Assembly: GCA_916610825.1 (NCBI GenBank)
Contig: OU744446.1
Coordinates: 28,534,445 to 28,598,444, forward strand
Length of the DNA: 64,000 nt
Reading direction: 5' to 3'
Source of the DNA: Haliclystus octoradiatus
Taxonomy: Eukaryota > Cnidaria > Staurozoa > Stauromedusae > Haliclystidae
In this document: one piece after another, positions 48,004 through 61,700 of the stretch
How positions within the stretch are numbered: the first letter of the stretch is position 1
How the letters are laid out: each line of letters begins with the position of its first letter
Translations under genes and position numbers: made by a program
The notes under the pieces: generated by a model
The model's input: the letters and a program-made list of their open reading frames with translations, nothing else
Told to the model about the DNA's origin: nothing
The model's database searches: none

Positions 48004-49417
48004 TATAACAATAGACTGCCATGAAAATCATAGGCCTATTTGCTGAGATTGTTAAGATCAAAAATATATAGGCACATATACTATCATATGATAATATTAT
48101 CAGATGTTATATAAATATTGCAATAAAGATTTGTGAATCCGAACCGAACGCGATCCGATCGTATCGGGTCAGATTCGGGTTGATATTTTAGGTCTTCGGA
48201 TTGGATCGGATTTGAAGTGCTTCTTTATGGGTAATTTCAGATTTCGAAATTTGACCCGAGTATTTGTAATTTGTAATAATTGATGTGTTCTGGCTCCCTT
48301 CCAGCACATAAAATAAATTTTTCTATGTAGATCTAGCTATGTTAAATGCATAAAATCGATCGGCAACCTCAATACAATTCAGTATGATTTCAATCGACTC
48401 AATTGATGTGAAGTGAATTAAACTTTTATGAAGGAAATGATTAAGGCAAGGGTTATATGGATGCACCGAGCTTAATTCGAATTATGTGCGACACCGTAGA
48501 GCATTAAATTCGCATTTGGGATTATACAGACGAACCAAATGTGGAAGATCTTTAAAAACTGTCCAAAATGTCCCGCATGGTTTGAAACCAGCGTGTTTTT
48601 TTGCATTATTATTCACTTTCAGCGATTTTTCCGTTCTATTATGCCTATCAATAGTTGGAAAATTGTATGAAGTAGTAATCTCAAAGGTTTGCAAGCATTT
48701 TTACGGGAGACAGTTTTTGTTCTAACAAGGCATAGTACTCAGAGCAAATTAAATGCGAATTTCCATTAAAATAACGTATTATGATAAAAGCGACCCAATT
48801 CTAGTGCTGATGCATTGTGATTGACTAAAATAAAACGTTTTTAAATGTTTTAAATCACGATTTTGGAAAACATCAGCCTCCCTGTCAGCCATATTTCAAT
48901 CATATAAACAAGTCATCATAACAACTTCCAAAAAGCGATGTTCTTTCCATCGCATTGCCATGGAAACATCCTTTAAATTAATTTATGATTTGCACATCCC
49001 CAGGTTTATTGCCATATAAGGTAGATATAGAAGCTCAGTTACGGCACCGTGAATCGAATGTATTCAGTTCGGTGCGATGATAGCTCGCTCGTATAACGCG
49101 GCAATGAGATCAATTCATGGAGAAGAGCTCCGCAAGTCAAGGCTTGACGTGCGGAGCTAGCTTGACGCACTTATTGTTTTTTGAGGAATATTGATGAACC
49201 GAATGGTGTTATACGAAGCGCGCCATCATGAGATTTAATTCGAATGAATGAATCAATTCAGTAATTGTAAATCGTTTTATGCGTATTGTGTATCATGTTC
49301 TCCTCCAAAGTTCGCTCTCCGTATTATAAAGTGATAATAAGCTTAGTCAATTGTTTAATTATCTGTGATCTGAAAGTTTTATGACACACGGTCCATTATG
49401 GACCTACACTAATTGCT
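48004..49417. other. Intergenic with a CCGATCC-rich patch and a hairpin
   Basis: No gene. Around 48140-48210 are several GATCCGAT/TCGGATTGGATCGGAT-like words. At about 49127-49160 lies a hairpin (AGCTCCGCAAGTCAAG against CTTGACGTGCGGAGCT). The ORFs at 48482-48725 overlap on both strands and show no domain. Confidence 0.35.
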
Positions 49418-49418
49418 A

Positions 49419-49419
<1 letters not shown>

Positions 49420-49450
<31 letters not shown>

Positions 49451-49452
49451 TA
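49420..49452. repeat. Short (AAT)n microsatellite
   Basis: About ten AAT units lie immediately next to the 3' end of the Penelope-like element; the long array of the same unit is at its other end. Confidence 0.8.
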
Positions 49453-49454
49453 AT

Positions 49455-50825
49455 AAATTTTTACTTATTAATTTTGAGACAAATGACAGCGATAAAAGAG
49501 ACATAATTTAGCAACGTTTCGTTATCTTCTTAATAACATCGTCAGGCGAGTGAGTGATATTGAAAATTTCATAAAATATATAGAGAAAACTAATTGACAT
49601 AATTCTAATAGAGCGATTAAATTAAATTAAATTAAATTCACAGACATCGATACGGAAGACTGTCAGTGATCAAACAAAGAGCCGGGATTTAACAGAGTCT
49701 AATTGCGTGTTGAGTGTAGGCTTGATCTGCCGAATCGCAAGCATTTCATGAATGAGGCAATCAAAACGGTTCTTACATTTTTTAATAACTCGAAAGTTTT
49801 GATGACAATCGCGGACGGTAATACCATGCGAATGGCGAAGATGTGATCCAATGGCCGATCCAGTATGTCCGTCAATGCGTTGATGTAAGTGTTGGCAAGT
49901 GAAGCCAACATAACTTGCATCACACAAGTCACATTGAAAACAATAAACAACGCATTGACGAGACAAGAGCGGTGGCTTTGGCTCACGTAATCGCAAATCA
50001 TCTACAATTTTCCTAGTGTTGAAAACCGGTCTGATAATTTGGCCGATATTACCACTAAGATTAGATAGCTGCTTTTTAAGTGAATTTGCTGAAATTTGAT
50101 CTTTGAAAGGCAAAGTAATATTGATGTCATTTTTACTTCTGCTTGCGACTGGCAAATCAAGTGTACCTTCAACACGCTTCTTTCTAAATTTATTTACGTA
50201 AAACTCAATTAATTGACTAGGATACTTTAAGTCTAAAAATCTATTACGCACTATAGTGCACTCTTCATCAAAGTTTTTATCGGTTGATGAAAGCCGATTG
50301 GCACGATCTAGCATTGTAATCAGTAGTGCCTTCTTATAATTTGCATCAACATGACTCTGATAATGTAGTAATAATCCATTATCAGTAGGTTTATGATGAA
50401 CACCAGTTTCAACTGTCTTATTAATAAATTTCATTGAAACGCCAAGAAAAGGTAATTTGTTATTCTCTGCGATTTCCATAGTGAATTTTAAAGCAGAATG
50501 TTCATTGTTTAACTTTTGTAGTAATTGATTAGCATCGTATAGGTTTGGCATAATTGTTAAAGTATCATCGACATAGCGATAATAATGTTCAGGAAGATCA
50601 TTCTTTTCCTTTAGTCTATCTTCAATGTGACACATAAAAACATTTGCCATTAAGGGACCCAAAGGGGAACCCATTGCCACGCCATCTATTTGTTCGAACA
50701 GCTCTCCTTGAAAAATAAACAACTGATCTTTTGTGGCAATTTGAAGTAATTCTAATAATATAAATAGAGGAGTCAAAGACTACACATTTTGTTACTGTTA
50801 TTACTTTTATTGCTATTGGATAATA
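49455..50825 (-). mobile_element. Penelope-like element, 5'-truncated
   Basis: The C-terminal part of the RT, a GIY-YIG endonuclease and a 3' non-coding tail lie between two (AAT)n arrays, on the minus strand. The tail holds CTGACGA and GAAAC (49516-49545) around a 5-bp GTTAT/ATAAC stem, resembling the hammerhead-type motifs reported in such elements. The N-terminal half of the RT is absent, the sequence giving way to the (TTA/AAT) repeat at about 50825. Confidence 0.85.
49670..50776 (-). CDS. Penelope-like RT (C-terminal part) plus GIY-YIG endonuclease
   Basis: One open frame of 368 codons. RT motifs: QIDGVAMGSPLGPLMANVF (about residues 29-47), YRYVDDTL with the catalytic DD (66-73) and LPFLGVSM. 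A linker contains HHKPTDNGLLLHY. The C-terminal GIY-YIG nuclease (from about 275) has VYCFQC, YVGFT, HLHQR with the Arg, and IHEMLAIRQIKPTLN with the Glu. The stop is TGA just after KSRLFV. No ATG begins the frame: an in-frame TAG sits just upstream, and the RT fingers are missing, so this is a 5'-truncated copy. The intact frame suggests a young insertion. The enzyme pair performs target-primed reverse transcription. Confidence 0.85.
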   Translation of the reverse strand: MTPLFILLELLQIATKDQLFIFQGELFEQIDGVAMGSPLGPLMANVFMCHIEDRLKEKNDLPEHYYRYVDDTLTIMPNLYDANQLLQKLNNEHSALKFTMEIAENNKLPFLGVSMKFINKTVETGVHHKPTDNGLLLHYQSHVDANYKKALLITMLDRANRLSSTDKNFDEECTIVRNRFLDLKYPSQLIEFYVNKFRKKRVEGTLDLPVASRSKNDINITLPFKDQISANSLKKQLSNLSGNIGQIIRPVFNTRKIVDDLRLREPKPPLLSRQCVVYCFQCDLCDASYVGFTCQHLHQRIDGHTGSAIGSHLRHSHGITVRDCHQNFRVIKKCKNRFDCLIHEMLAIRQIKPTLNTQLDSVKSRLFV

Positions 50826-50834
50826 TTTATTATT

Positions 50835-52299
<1,465 letters not shown>

Positions 52300-54720
52300 T
52301 CTCAGTTTATATTCCGCCAAAAGCAGATCTCGGTAACGCATTGTTCCAACTAGACACTATTTTGTCAACTCTTAAAAGGAAGACTATATTTTGGCAGGTG
52401 ATTACAATGTTGACTTGCTTTCAGTTTCTCCAAAATCTGAACAACTGATGAACCATCTTCTTGACCATCGATTGCTTCAATTGCAACACGTATCACTGTC
52501 AAAAGTTGTACTTTACTTGACAACATTTTCACTAATTTCAAAGGTTCTTAAGTGTTGGTGTTTTGGCAACAGAAATTTCTGATCACTTGGCACCATTTGC
52601 AATTCAAGCTAGTAATTTTGAAAGGAAAGCAAATGCGAAAAATTTCATATACATCTATGTCTCCTCAAAACACAACTCATTTATATAATCTTTTATCTAC
52701 TCAAGATTGGTTTTTGCCTTCTGATCTTGCTGAAGCATTCATGGTTTTTGAAGAGAAATCTCAAGTTTGTTTTAATATTGCGTGCCCCTTAATCACCAGC
52801 AATTTCAATAAAAAGCACAATAAGATTGAACCCTGGATGTCAAAGTGCCTTTTAATTTCAAGACACAAAAAAATGAAACTGCACCAAACTTTTATTAAAA
52901 TTAAATCTCCAATTGCCAAAATCAATTATGATCACTATTGTAGAGTTTATAATAAACTAATCAGAAAATCTAAGGTCACATACTGGGATAGTTTTTACAA
53001 AACTTCTAGGCAAAATTTGAAAAACTTTGGCAGTTAACAAATGAGTTGCTAGGCAGATCAAAAAAAAATAGCCGGTTTCCTTGCTATTTCAATGTCAATG
53101 ATAGAAAGCTTGAGGACCCAGTTGCAATTGCTAACAGTTTCAATTCTTTCTTTGCTAATGTTGGGGTAAATCTTGCACAAAACTTTCAAACATCTTCAGA
53201 TTTCTCAAAATATCTACCTTCCAACTGAGATCAAAGATTTGAATTTCAATCAGTTTTAACGTTTTCCATTGACAAAATAATTTCGAAATTGAAAAATATA
53301 TCAAGTGCAGTTATTGACCAACTTTGTAACAAATGCTTAAAATTGGTCAAAGAGCCTTGCTCTATCCTCTCACATATCTTGTTAACCTATCTCTAAAATC
53401 TGGCTTTATCCCTTTTTCTTTTAAACGTGGTAAAGTTATTCCCCTGTTTAAAACTGGCGATATACATGTATTCTCAAATTATCGACCAATTTATTTGCTT
53501 TCACTTTCTCTAAAATTTTTGAGCGTCTTGTTCACAATCAACTATATACGTATTTCGAAAACAAATATTTTACAACTTTACAACTTGGCTATGGCGAGCA
53601 TCATAGTACTTCACATTGCATCATTAATTTTTTACAGAATATGTTTATAAATTCTGACAAAAAGTTCCATATTGGGATATTCTTAGATTTGAGCAAAGCC
53701 TTTGATACTGTTTGCCACAAAGTTTTGCTATCTAGGCTTGCCCATTATGGTATCTTGGGCAAAGAACTTGATTGGTTTGCCAACTATCTATCAGATCGTA
53801 GTCAGATTTTGTCTTTTAATTTTAATTTATCTCACCCCAAAATTTAGATTGTGGTGTGCCCCAAGGCAGTATCCTGAGTTCACTTCTTTTTTTAATATAT
53901 ATCAATGATCTACCAAAATGTAGTGATTTTAATGTTAATCTATTTGCCGACGATACCACACTGCAACTGTCATCTTCCAGTATTTCATTGCTTGAGGAAA
54001 ATTGCAATACTGAATTAAATAAGATTTCAAACTGGTTTTATGCAAACAAATACTGAATTAATTAAGATTTCAAACTGGTTTTATGCAAACAAATTGACTA
54101 TCAATTTCAACAAAACTAATTGTATACTGTTTGGTCATAGCAAGTCACCAAATTTCACATTAATATGAATGGTTACCCTTTACAACGTCGTGGCTCTGAC
54201 TTTCCTTTGAAATCAATTAAATTCCTTGGTGTTATGATTGACGATAAATTTAGACAAAATATTTATTCATTAATTAGATTAAAAAAAAAATTTTACGTGC
54301 AACACAAATTACAAATTTACAACTGTATGATCAAGCCCCATTTTGAGTATTGTATTGAAATATGGGGTCATGGACATGGTAAATCTTCCCTTTCGTTAAA
54401 CATCTTACACACAAAATGCATTCGAATTATGGGGGTAAGACCTCATACCCATGCAGAACCTTTATGTAAACGCCTTGGTATTCTTCAATTGAAGGAGTTT
54501 TACACTTCTAAAGTCTTACTGTTTCTGCATAACGTCGTCAAGGGTAAAGTTCCATCACATTTAAAAATGTTTTTGTCTTTACAAGTATCCCAAATAAACA
54601 AGCATTGATTGCTTAAGGGATTAACCTTATTATGTATCACTAATTAACTTTCAACTACGTCGATTTGTATATTATTATTATTAAGTGTTTTACATGATTA
54701 AATAAACATCTATCTACTTA
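52300..54720 (+). mobile_element. Decayed LINE copy, same family as 12.8-15.7 kb
   Basis: Fragments in several frames match the first LINE in order: endonuclease GDYNVDLLS (about 52398), PWMSKCLLIS (about 52830), NYRPI (about 53478), FLDLSKAFDTV (about 53680), VPQGSIL (about 53858), FADDTTLQL (about 53943) and IKPHFEYCIEIWG (about 54334). At least six frameshifts or deletions separate them. A duplication of about 44 bp at 54027-54093 repeats the ISNWFYANK segment. It is 5'-truncated within the endonuclease. Confidence 0.8.
53641..54608 (+). pseudogene. RT core of the decayed LINE copy
   Basis: Frames 53641-53847, 53856-54056 and 54165-54608 together cover the RT palm and thumb. A frameshift between 53840 and 53860 splits the VPQGSIL motif from the first catalytic block, and the 44-bp duplication places a stop after YANK. 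Not functional. Confidence 0.7.
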
Positions 54721-55500
54721 AGAAATAAGATCTAAATATTAATTACGAGCGTCATAATCTCCAACAACATTTATACACATACAACTATATTGCAACCATT
54801 CTTCATCGAAGAAGAATATAAACCCGATAAGAATAAAATATAAATTGGATTTTATTCTAAATAATTCAGGCGAAGATAGATTTGATGTCGTGATCAAATG
54901 CATGGTAAAGTAGGTTCATTTTCTTTATAAGTAAATCCTTTCTCTCATACATCATAACCCGAGCATTCAAATACTACCTTTGGTTATGGTATTTCAACAT
55001 ATCTTTGAAGCTGCATTAAACATACCACTGTCTAGCTGCCCCCCCCCCCCCCCATCATGAAATCGAATAAAAAGTGGCCAGGAAAAAAGATCACAATTTG
55101 ATCACATTTGATCAGTTGATCACGGCTCACAAGCTGAGATATAAGCATTTTATTGGTGGGGGCCAGAAAGACGTCAGCCTCCCCCTACCATCATGAAATT
55201 TAATATAAAGAATATCATTCGAAAGCCCATAATTTGATCATCATTTATCACTATACTTTATATAAATGATATAGTTATTATTGAAGTTATTTAAAGGTTA
55301 ATGTTTTAATGCAGTACGAAATATATCAATCAATCAAAATTATGACGTCACTATATGCAAATTAATAATTATTCCTTTTATGGGAAAATAGTCAATTATC
55401 ACGTCATATACTTGAAAGAAAAATTATAGTGAAAACGTTTAATGTCAAAGTGAAGGATATATGGAGTCGTCATAATTTGATGATAAAAATATATTTATTG
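54721..55500. other. Upstream region of the coiled-coil gene
   Basis: Contains a 15-base C run (55039-55053), three TGATCA words plus a GATCAC at 55090-55125, and two copies of CC(A/T)ACCATCATGAAAT-like sequence about 135 bp apart (55053 and 55185). Any promoter of the gene at 55522 lies here; no clear TATA was assigned. Confidence 0.4.
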
Positions 55501-55521
55501 GTTTGACAAGTTTGAAATAAT

Positions 55522-55660
55522 ATGGAGTCCGCAATGGACATTGATCCTTTTCTACGATTAGCACGAAAATGCAGATTGGAAAATGATCGCCGTGTGGCAG
55601 AAATTAACAGATATACTGTAACACCAAGAAGAGAATTAGGCTCTACTCAAAGCAACGATG
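55522..55660 (+). CDS. Coiled-coil gene, exon 1
   Basis: ATG at 55522 opens 46 codons (MESAMDIDPFLRLARKC, then a charged helix and TVTPRRELG). It ends in a consensus donor, GATG|GTAAGT, phase 1. The frame continues open into the intron only by chance (to 55935). Joining to 58769 gives GGT (Gly) and a continuous reading frame, which supports this start. No domain recognised. Confidence 0.65.
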
Positions 55661-57035
55661 GTAAGTTTTGTTGTTTTATTTCTTTGATAGTTAAATTGTT
55701 CAGTTGTTATCTTTGTTTACAGAAGAAAACGTGTACATTAATCCATCTTAGCTTTCGTTTATACGAGATTATAGTCAAATTAATTATTGTGATGCATTCA
55801 AATAGAATTCAAACAATATACTTAAGTGTTAATTCCTTTTTGATTGTAAAGTTGCATTTTATTCTGTATTATTTTTCAAATCACCTCTATACACAGTATA
55901 ATGAATCACGGATGATAATTATTTTAAGGAAATAGGCTCATACCCTTTAAATAAGTTATATTTCAATCCCATCAACTGTTTTTTAATGAAATGTAAATTT
56001 CGGAAACATTATCTATTCAAAATTTAAATCCAAAGTAAAATTCAAATTTTAAATTAATTCTTCTGAGAAAATTGACTGAATAATAATCGAATGAAAAGCT
56101 ATCATTTGATGCTGTGGCATTTGCCAAGTTTTACCAGTTTCTGCTTTTGATTATTGTGTTTCTGTTTTCTTAGAACCCAAGACCTTGTAGAATGTATATC
56201 CTTGCATTTATTGGGCTATATATTTGATAATTGTGAGTGGGGTTTGGTATCTCAATAATAACAAAATGTTAAAAAGCTTAAATACTGCAATTATGAAATT
56301 CTTGAGAAAGTTTCAATACAAGCGGATTCTAAGCTTTCTCATAAAAACAACATGTATGTAACATATAGTGGATGGAGAACCAAATTTAGCCGTATAATGT
56401 TAATATGTGAAGATGTTAACTGAATAACTGCTTATACCTTTTGAACAAAATTGTTAAACTAATCATTTTTATGAAAATTTGTGGAACTTCATGGGTATAG
56501 AATTCTAGAAAAAGAAATTTAACATCGGGAGAGGTAAACTCCAAATTAAAACATTACGGGGACTTTTTAAACTGTCCTATATTAACGTTTGTCAGCTTCA
56601 TGGGAATTCAAATTGTAAAACAATGACTATTTTCTTGCTGCATTTACGAATTTCTAAAACAAATTGCGAATATTTAGCTACAAAGAAATGAAAACCAAGA
56701 CCAAATGATAAAAGGTTAAGTTGATGATCAATTTTCTGGTTTCATGTACATTTATCTTATTTATTTATTTATTTATATTAATCTTCACTTCAGAACTATA
56801 TGAGTCCATGCATTTTCATAAAAGAATCACTCCCTCTCAACCTATTTTACATGAGTCACACTAAATAGCTGTTGATCAATGTACGTTGGATGACCGTGCA
56901 TTATATTTCTGCAAACTAGCATCTAACGATCAACCCACCCGTCCCTATCCCTATGAGAGATGATGTGAGATGATGTGAGTTCGAATTCTGACACAACAGG
57001 ATTATCATCTCTGCAATAACATTCACTGGATTTAT
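55661..57035. other. First intron of the coiled-coil gene, left part
   Basis: AT-rich intron sequence with nothing recognisable. GAGATGATGT is tandemly doubled near 56957-56977. Confidence 0.4.
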
Positions 57036-57037
57036 GA

Positions 57038-58395
57038 ACTTTTCAGGAACCTTTTTTGTTAACAGTTCAAGAAATTTATGAACATTCATGAAATGTTCAT
57101 GATAACCTTATAAACAGTTCATGAATGTCAAATAACCTGTTTTTATGAACTCCTTCGTGGACTGTTCGTGAACTACCAATGAATATTGGGAATTTTAACA
57201 TTCATGGACTGTTTTTAAAGGGGTGTAAGGAGACAATAGCAGAAAGTGATAGTATTTGATAGGAAGTTTGCAACAAGGATAACCACCCTTTCCACCAAAG
57301 ATATCATTTCTAAATAATTTTCAGTTATAAGCCTCCATGCATCTCTAATTAATTGTAGGCAGCATCCATTTCCCTTTGGAAACAATTAATGAAATCCATA
57401 AAAGTTGGGCCATTTAACCGCCATTGACTACTTCATGAACCATTCATAATTATTTAGAAGATGATTATATTAAACAGTTCACGAAAGTTAGCAAAGTTCA
57501 TGAACTGTTCAGAAAATTCCATAAAAGTTGGGTCATTTAACGGTCATGGACTAGTTCATGAACTGTCCTTGAGCCATTAATAATTATCTAGAAGATGTTC
57601 ATATTAAATAGTTCACAAAAGTTAGTAACGTTCATGAACTGTTCATTGAAACTCCATAAGAATTGGGTCATTTAACGGTTATGGACTAGTTCATGAACTG
57701 TCCTTGAACTATTGACAACTATTCAAAGGATGTTCATATTAAACAGTTCAAGGAAGTTAGTAAAGTTCATGAAATGTTCGAAATGTTCATGAAAATTCCA
57801 TAAGTTGGGTCATTCAACGGTCATGGACTAGTTCATGAACTGTTCATGAGCTGTTTAGAATATGTTCTTATAAAACAGTTCAGGAATCATAGTAAGTTCA
57901 TGAACAATTCAGAAGATTTGTGAACATTCATGAACTGTTTAAAAGAAGCTCATAAGCAGTTAATCAAAGTTAATAAAATTCATGAACGGTTCATAAAAAT
58001 TCCATGAAAGTTGGGCCATTTAACGGCCATGGACTAGTTCATGAACTATTTAGAAGATGTTCATATTCAACAGCTCACAAAATATAGTAAAATTCATGAA
58101 GCGTTTATGAATTGTTTATGAACAGTTCAAGAGATTTGTGAACATTCATAAAGTTCATAAATAATTCATGATTAGTTCATGAGCTGTTTGAAAGGTGTTC
58201 ATACGCAGTTAATGGAAGTTAATAAACTTGTGAAAAGCTCATGAAAATTCCATGAAAGTTTGGCCATTTGACAGTCATGGACCATTTCATGAATTGTCCT
58301 TGAACTATTCATAACTACTTGAAATATGTTCATATTAAACAGTTCACAACAAAAGTTAGTAAAGTTTATAAACAGTCCAGGAGATTCGTGAACAT
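57038..58395. repeat. TTCATGAA satellite array inside the intron
   Basis: Irregular tandem units built on AGTTCATGAACTGTTC, with the recurring landmark GTTGGG(C/T)CATTTAACGG(C/T)CATGG at about 57404, 57527, 57662, 57804, 58010 and 58258. Intervals are about 123-142 bp, then longer. Many words are palindromic (TTCATGAA). The same vocabulary (TTAAATGGCC, GTTCATGAAC) makes up the element at 9868-10578. Confidence 0.75.
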
Positions 58396-58768
58396 TTGTA
58401 CAGGGGGCTCTAAAAGAGACTACAGTACTTTGTTTTGTGTCAATGCTGCTAAATAAGGGATATAAAATAGTACGTCTTGATTTAAAGATTCTTTATAGAA
58501 AGGCCACTTGAGCAATGTGTGCATATTAAGGAGAGGGTCCCAGAAAAGTAGGCATCCTGGAATCCTAGATTACGGGAGGTTAGAGCAAATGCAGAAGAAA
58601 ATTTGAATTGTTATGATTTATTGGTCAAGCTTCAACAACAACAAAATAGAAGAAATTGTAGAAATGCCTCTAGGATTCAACAGGTTGAACCTTTTGCTGG
58701 ACTCTGTTTGTGGATTGAGTGAATCGTTTTACAAATATCCAACAAAAACTTTGTAAAATCCATTTTAG

Positions 58769-61700
58769 GTAACACTAGCTCATCAGTTGGAAATTGTGAA
58801 ACCTACAAAGAGATCATTAGCTACATACATAATGAAGCAAGTCGTGACAAAGAACTACAAAACAAAATCAAAATGGATTTATGTGATTTGAAAACCAATA
58901 CTCTATTAAACAAGGATGGCATTGATGAAATCCGAGAGGATTTTTCAGGAAAATTCTGTGAATTTGATTATAAGATTAAATCAGTTACTAATGTCAACGA
59001 ACAACGTACAGATGAAGTGAAGAGAAGAATTGAAGAATTTAATGCTAAAGCAGAAAAAGATAAAACTGATGCAGACATAAGGTTTTATGGCAATCTTGCA
59101 AAACTCGATGATTATTATGAACATTTGAAAAATGTTCAAGAAAAGATGGAGTCACATAAACGTAGTGTGACAAAAAGAATGGATGAATATGGACATTGTC
59201 ATGAAAACGTTAAAAACAGTCTTGAAAGCACCAAAAACGAAGTTGAATCCATCAAACATAATGTCAGCGCATGTGTTGGAATGTCAGATCATCTAGATGA
59301 GATGCGAAAGAGACATCAGACAATGGAAACCAAACAAAAAGGTTTAGAAAAAGCAGTGAAAAAATGCAGAGATGTCATTGTCACAGATTTTGATCATTTC
59401 AATAAGATACAACTTGAAACAACTGCAATTTGTGATGAAAATTCAAAATGTTTGGAGACTCTGAAAAATGTTGTAGCTGACCAAGAACAAAAACATAATT
59501 TCATTCAAAAAGAAATGACAACGTTGAAAATAGCACAGAAAAAATGCAAAAAGCCAAAGAATATGTTCAAACATTTTAATGATATGAAGACACAGATCAA
59601 CAGTTTAAAATTTAGGCTTGATGCAGTCAGAGTATCATCTAGAAATAGTAACAAAAGCAACAAATCCGATAAAATGTTCCGTAACAATTGTAAAATGGAA
59701 GTAGATACTATCAAATCAGAAATCAAGAAATTGTACATTAACTTCAATGATATTCAAAATAACAACGATTGTAGCTATGATGAGATTGCTGCAATTAAGA
59801 GTGAGCTTTTGGATGTAGTAAAGAATCAATTTGATCTTGATAAGGATATTCAAGCTGCGTTGAAAAAAATTGATCATTATGAATGGGATATCAAAGTATT
59901 GAAAAGAGATATCGATACGAAGCAAACAAACAATGATAAAAAAATCAACAGCATTTCAAATGAATTGAAAAATAGCCTTTCTGGTATACAAGACCATTCA
60001 AATGAAATGTTAAAGAAACATGAAGATTTTAAATCAAATTATATGGACTTGAAGAAAGAAGCTATTGAGAAATATCATATCATCCAAAATAAAATGACTA
60101 CACAGAATAATAAATTGAATACAATTGAATCTAAAGTTCGAGAAACTGGTTCGGTATTACTTGGTCAGTTAAAAATGATGCATGCCAAACAAGATAGCAT
60201 TATAAGTCAGCTAGCAGAGGCATCAGAGGAGTTTCCAATAGAAGACAACAATGACATATCACCCATACAAGAAGCAATTTCTAACATTGCTAAGGAAATT
60301 GTAGAACAAAAAGAAAAACAAGAAAAATTATCTGATGCTGTCAATCAGAATTCTAAAGAAGTGCAAATGAATTATGAAAAACTTAGTCAAATTGTAAACA
60401 AGCATGAAATTTTTACTGCAAAATCTGATGATATAGAAGCTATAAGTAACAGTAAAATTGAATGTATTGAAAATAGCCTTGATTTAATCACCAAAAGACA
60501 AAATGAATTCAACATTAAAGTTACACAATTTGCTGAGATGCTGACAAAGTGTAAAGATTCTCAAGTCATGAACACAGTTCCAGATCAACATGCAATTAAC
60601 AAAGCTATGCTTGAAGATTTTAAAGATGGGATTATAAATGAGCAAAATCATACACACAAGAATATCACAGACAAAATGGATAAAATTATCACTACAAATA
60701 TGGCTGATATGAGAAAACTAACCAGTCATATCACCTCTGATGTCGATGTCAAATTAGCAAATGTTAAAAGTACTGTTGATGAAGTAACTGGTCAGATACA
60801 TAAGATTCAAGATGATATGAAAGCATTAATTGATAATCAGATACATGATAACAGTGTGAAATTTGAAGGTTTTAAATGTGATATGTCTGCAAAGCAAGAA
60901 GAATTTCAACAATACATCAAAGATCATGTTGCAGAAAAAATTAATCTTGAATCGAATGGAATTAAGAACATCACAGACGGCTTAGTCTCTGAAGTTGATA
61001 CGAAATTGGCAATGATTAATGATGAACTTGGTATAACTAATGATAAATTAAGTGGTATTGAATCTAGCATCATGCATCGTATTGATTATCATAGTCAAAT
61101 CAAAGCAGTGGATAAAAAGTGTGATAAATTAAAAGTTGATTTCAGCAAGAGACAGGATGATGCACAATTAAGTATAACTGAAGCTATCAGTTCAAGTATG
61201 ATTGAAATGAGAAAAGTTACTAATAACATGAGCGCACAAGTTGATATCAAATTAAATAGCTTGAAGAATGCAGTCAATCGAGCTAATGATGATATAACTA
61301 GGATACAAGCTGAGATCAAAGTAACAGATACTAGTCAATTATATACTGATGATGAAAAGCTACATGCCTTCAAGATCGAGATTAATGCAAAGCATTATGA
61401 CATTGTATCTGAAATGGATGATAAATTTGATGAATTGAAGATGATGATTGGTCAATCAAATGATAGTATTAATAATCTTGAATGCAGTGATACAGCTAAA
61501 TATGATTATCGAAACACATCTGATATGGATGATAAAATGTTTGAACAATTTAAAAATGAGATAACTTCTAATCAAGAAAAGTTGCAAGCATTCCAAGATG
61601 AGGTTTATATGAAACATAATGACATTGCAACTGAAATGGATAAAAAATTTGATAAATTGAAGACCGTGATTGAAAAATCAAATGATAGTATTAACAATCT

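Noticed and set aside
55661..55935. Extension of the exon 1 frame to 55935
   Set aside because: It runs past a consensus donor into AT-rich sequence; splicing to 58769 is phase-consistent and gives a long coding exon.
56940..57000. tRNA-like B box (GAGTTCGAATTCTGAC)
   Set aside because: No A box or cloverleaf upstream; no tRNA or tRNA-derived SINE structure.
57038..58395. CRISPR-like array
   Set aside because: Units are irregular, the 'spacers' are themselves related, and the sequence is eukaryotic; it is a satellite.
59505..61319. Minus-strand hydrophobic ORFs within 58.8-62.4 kb
   Set aside because: They are antisense shadows of the Lys/Asn-rich coiled-coil exon.
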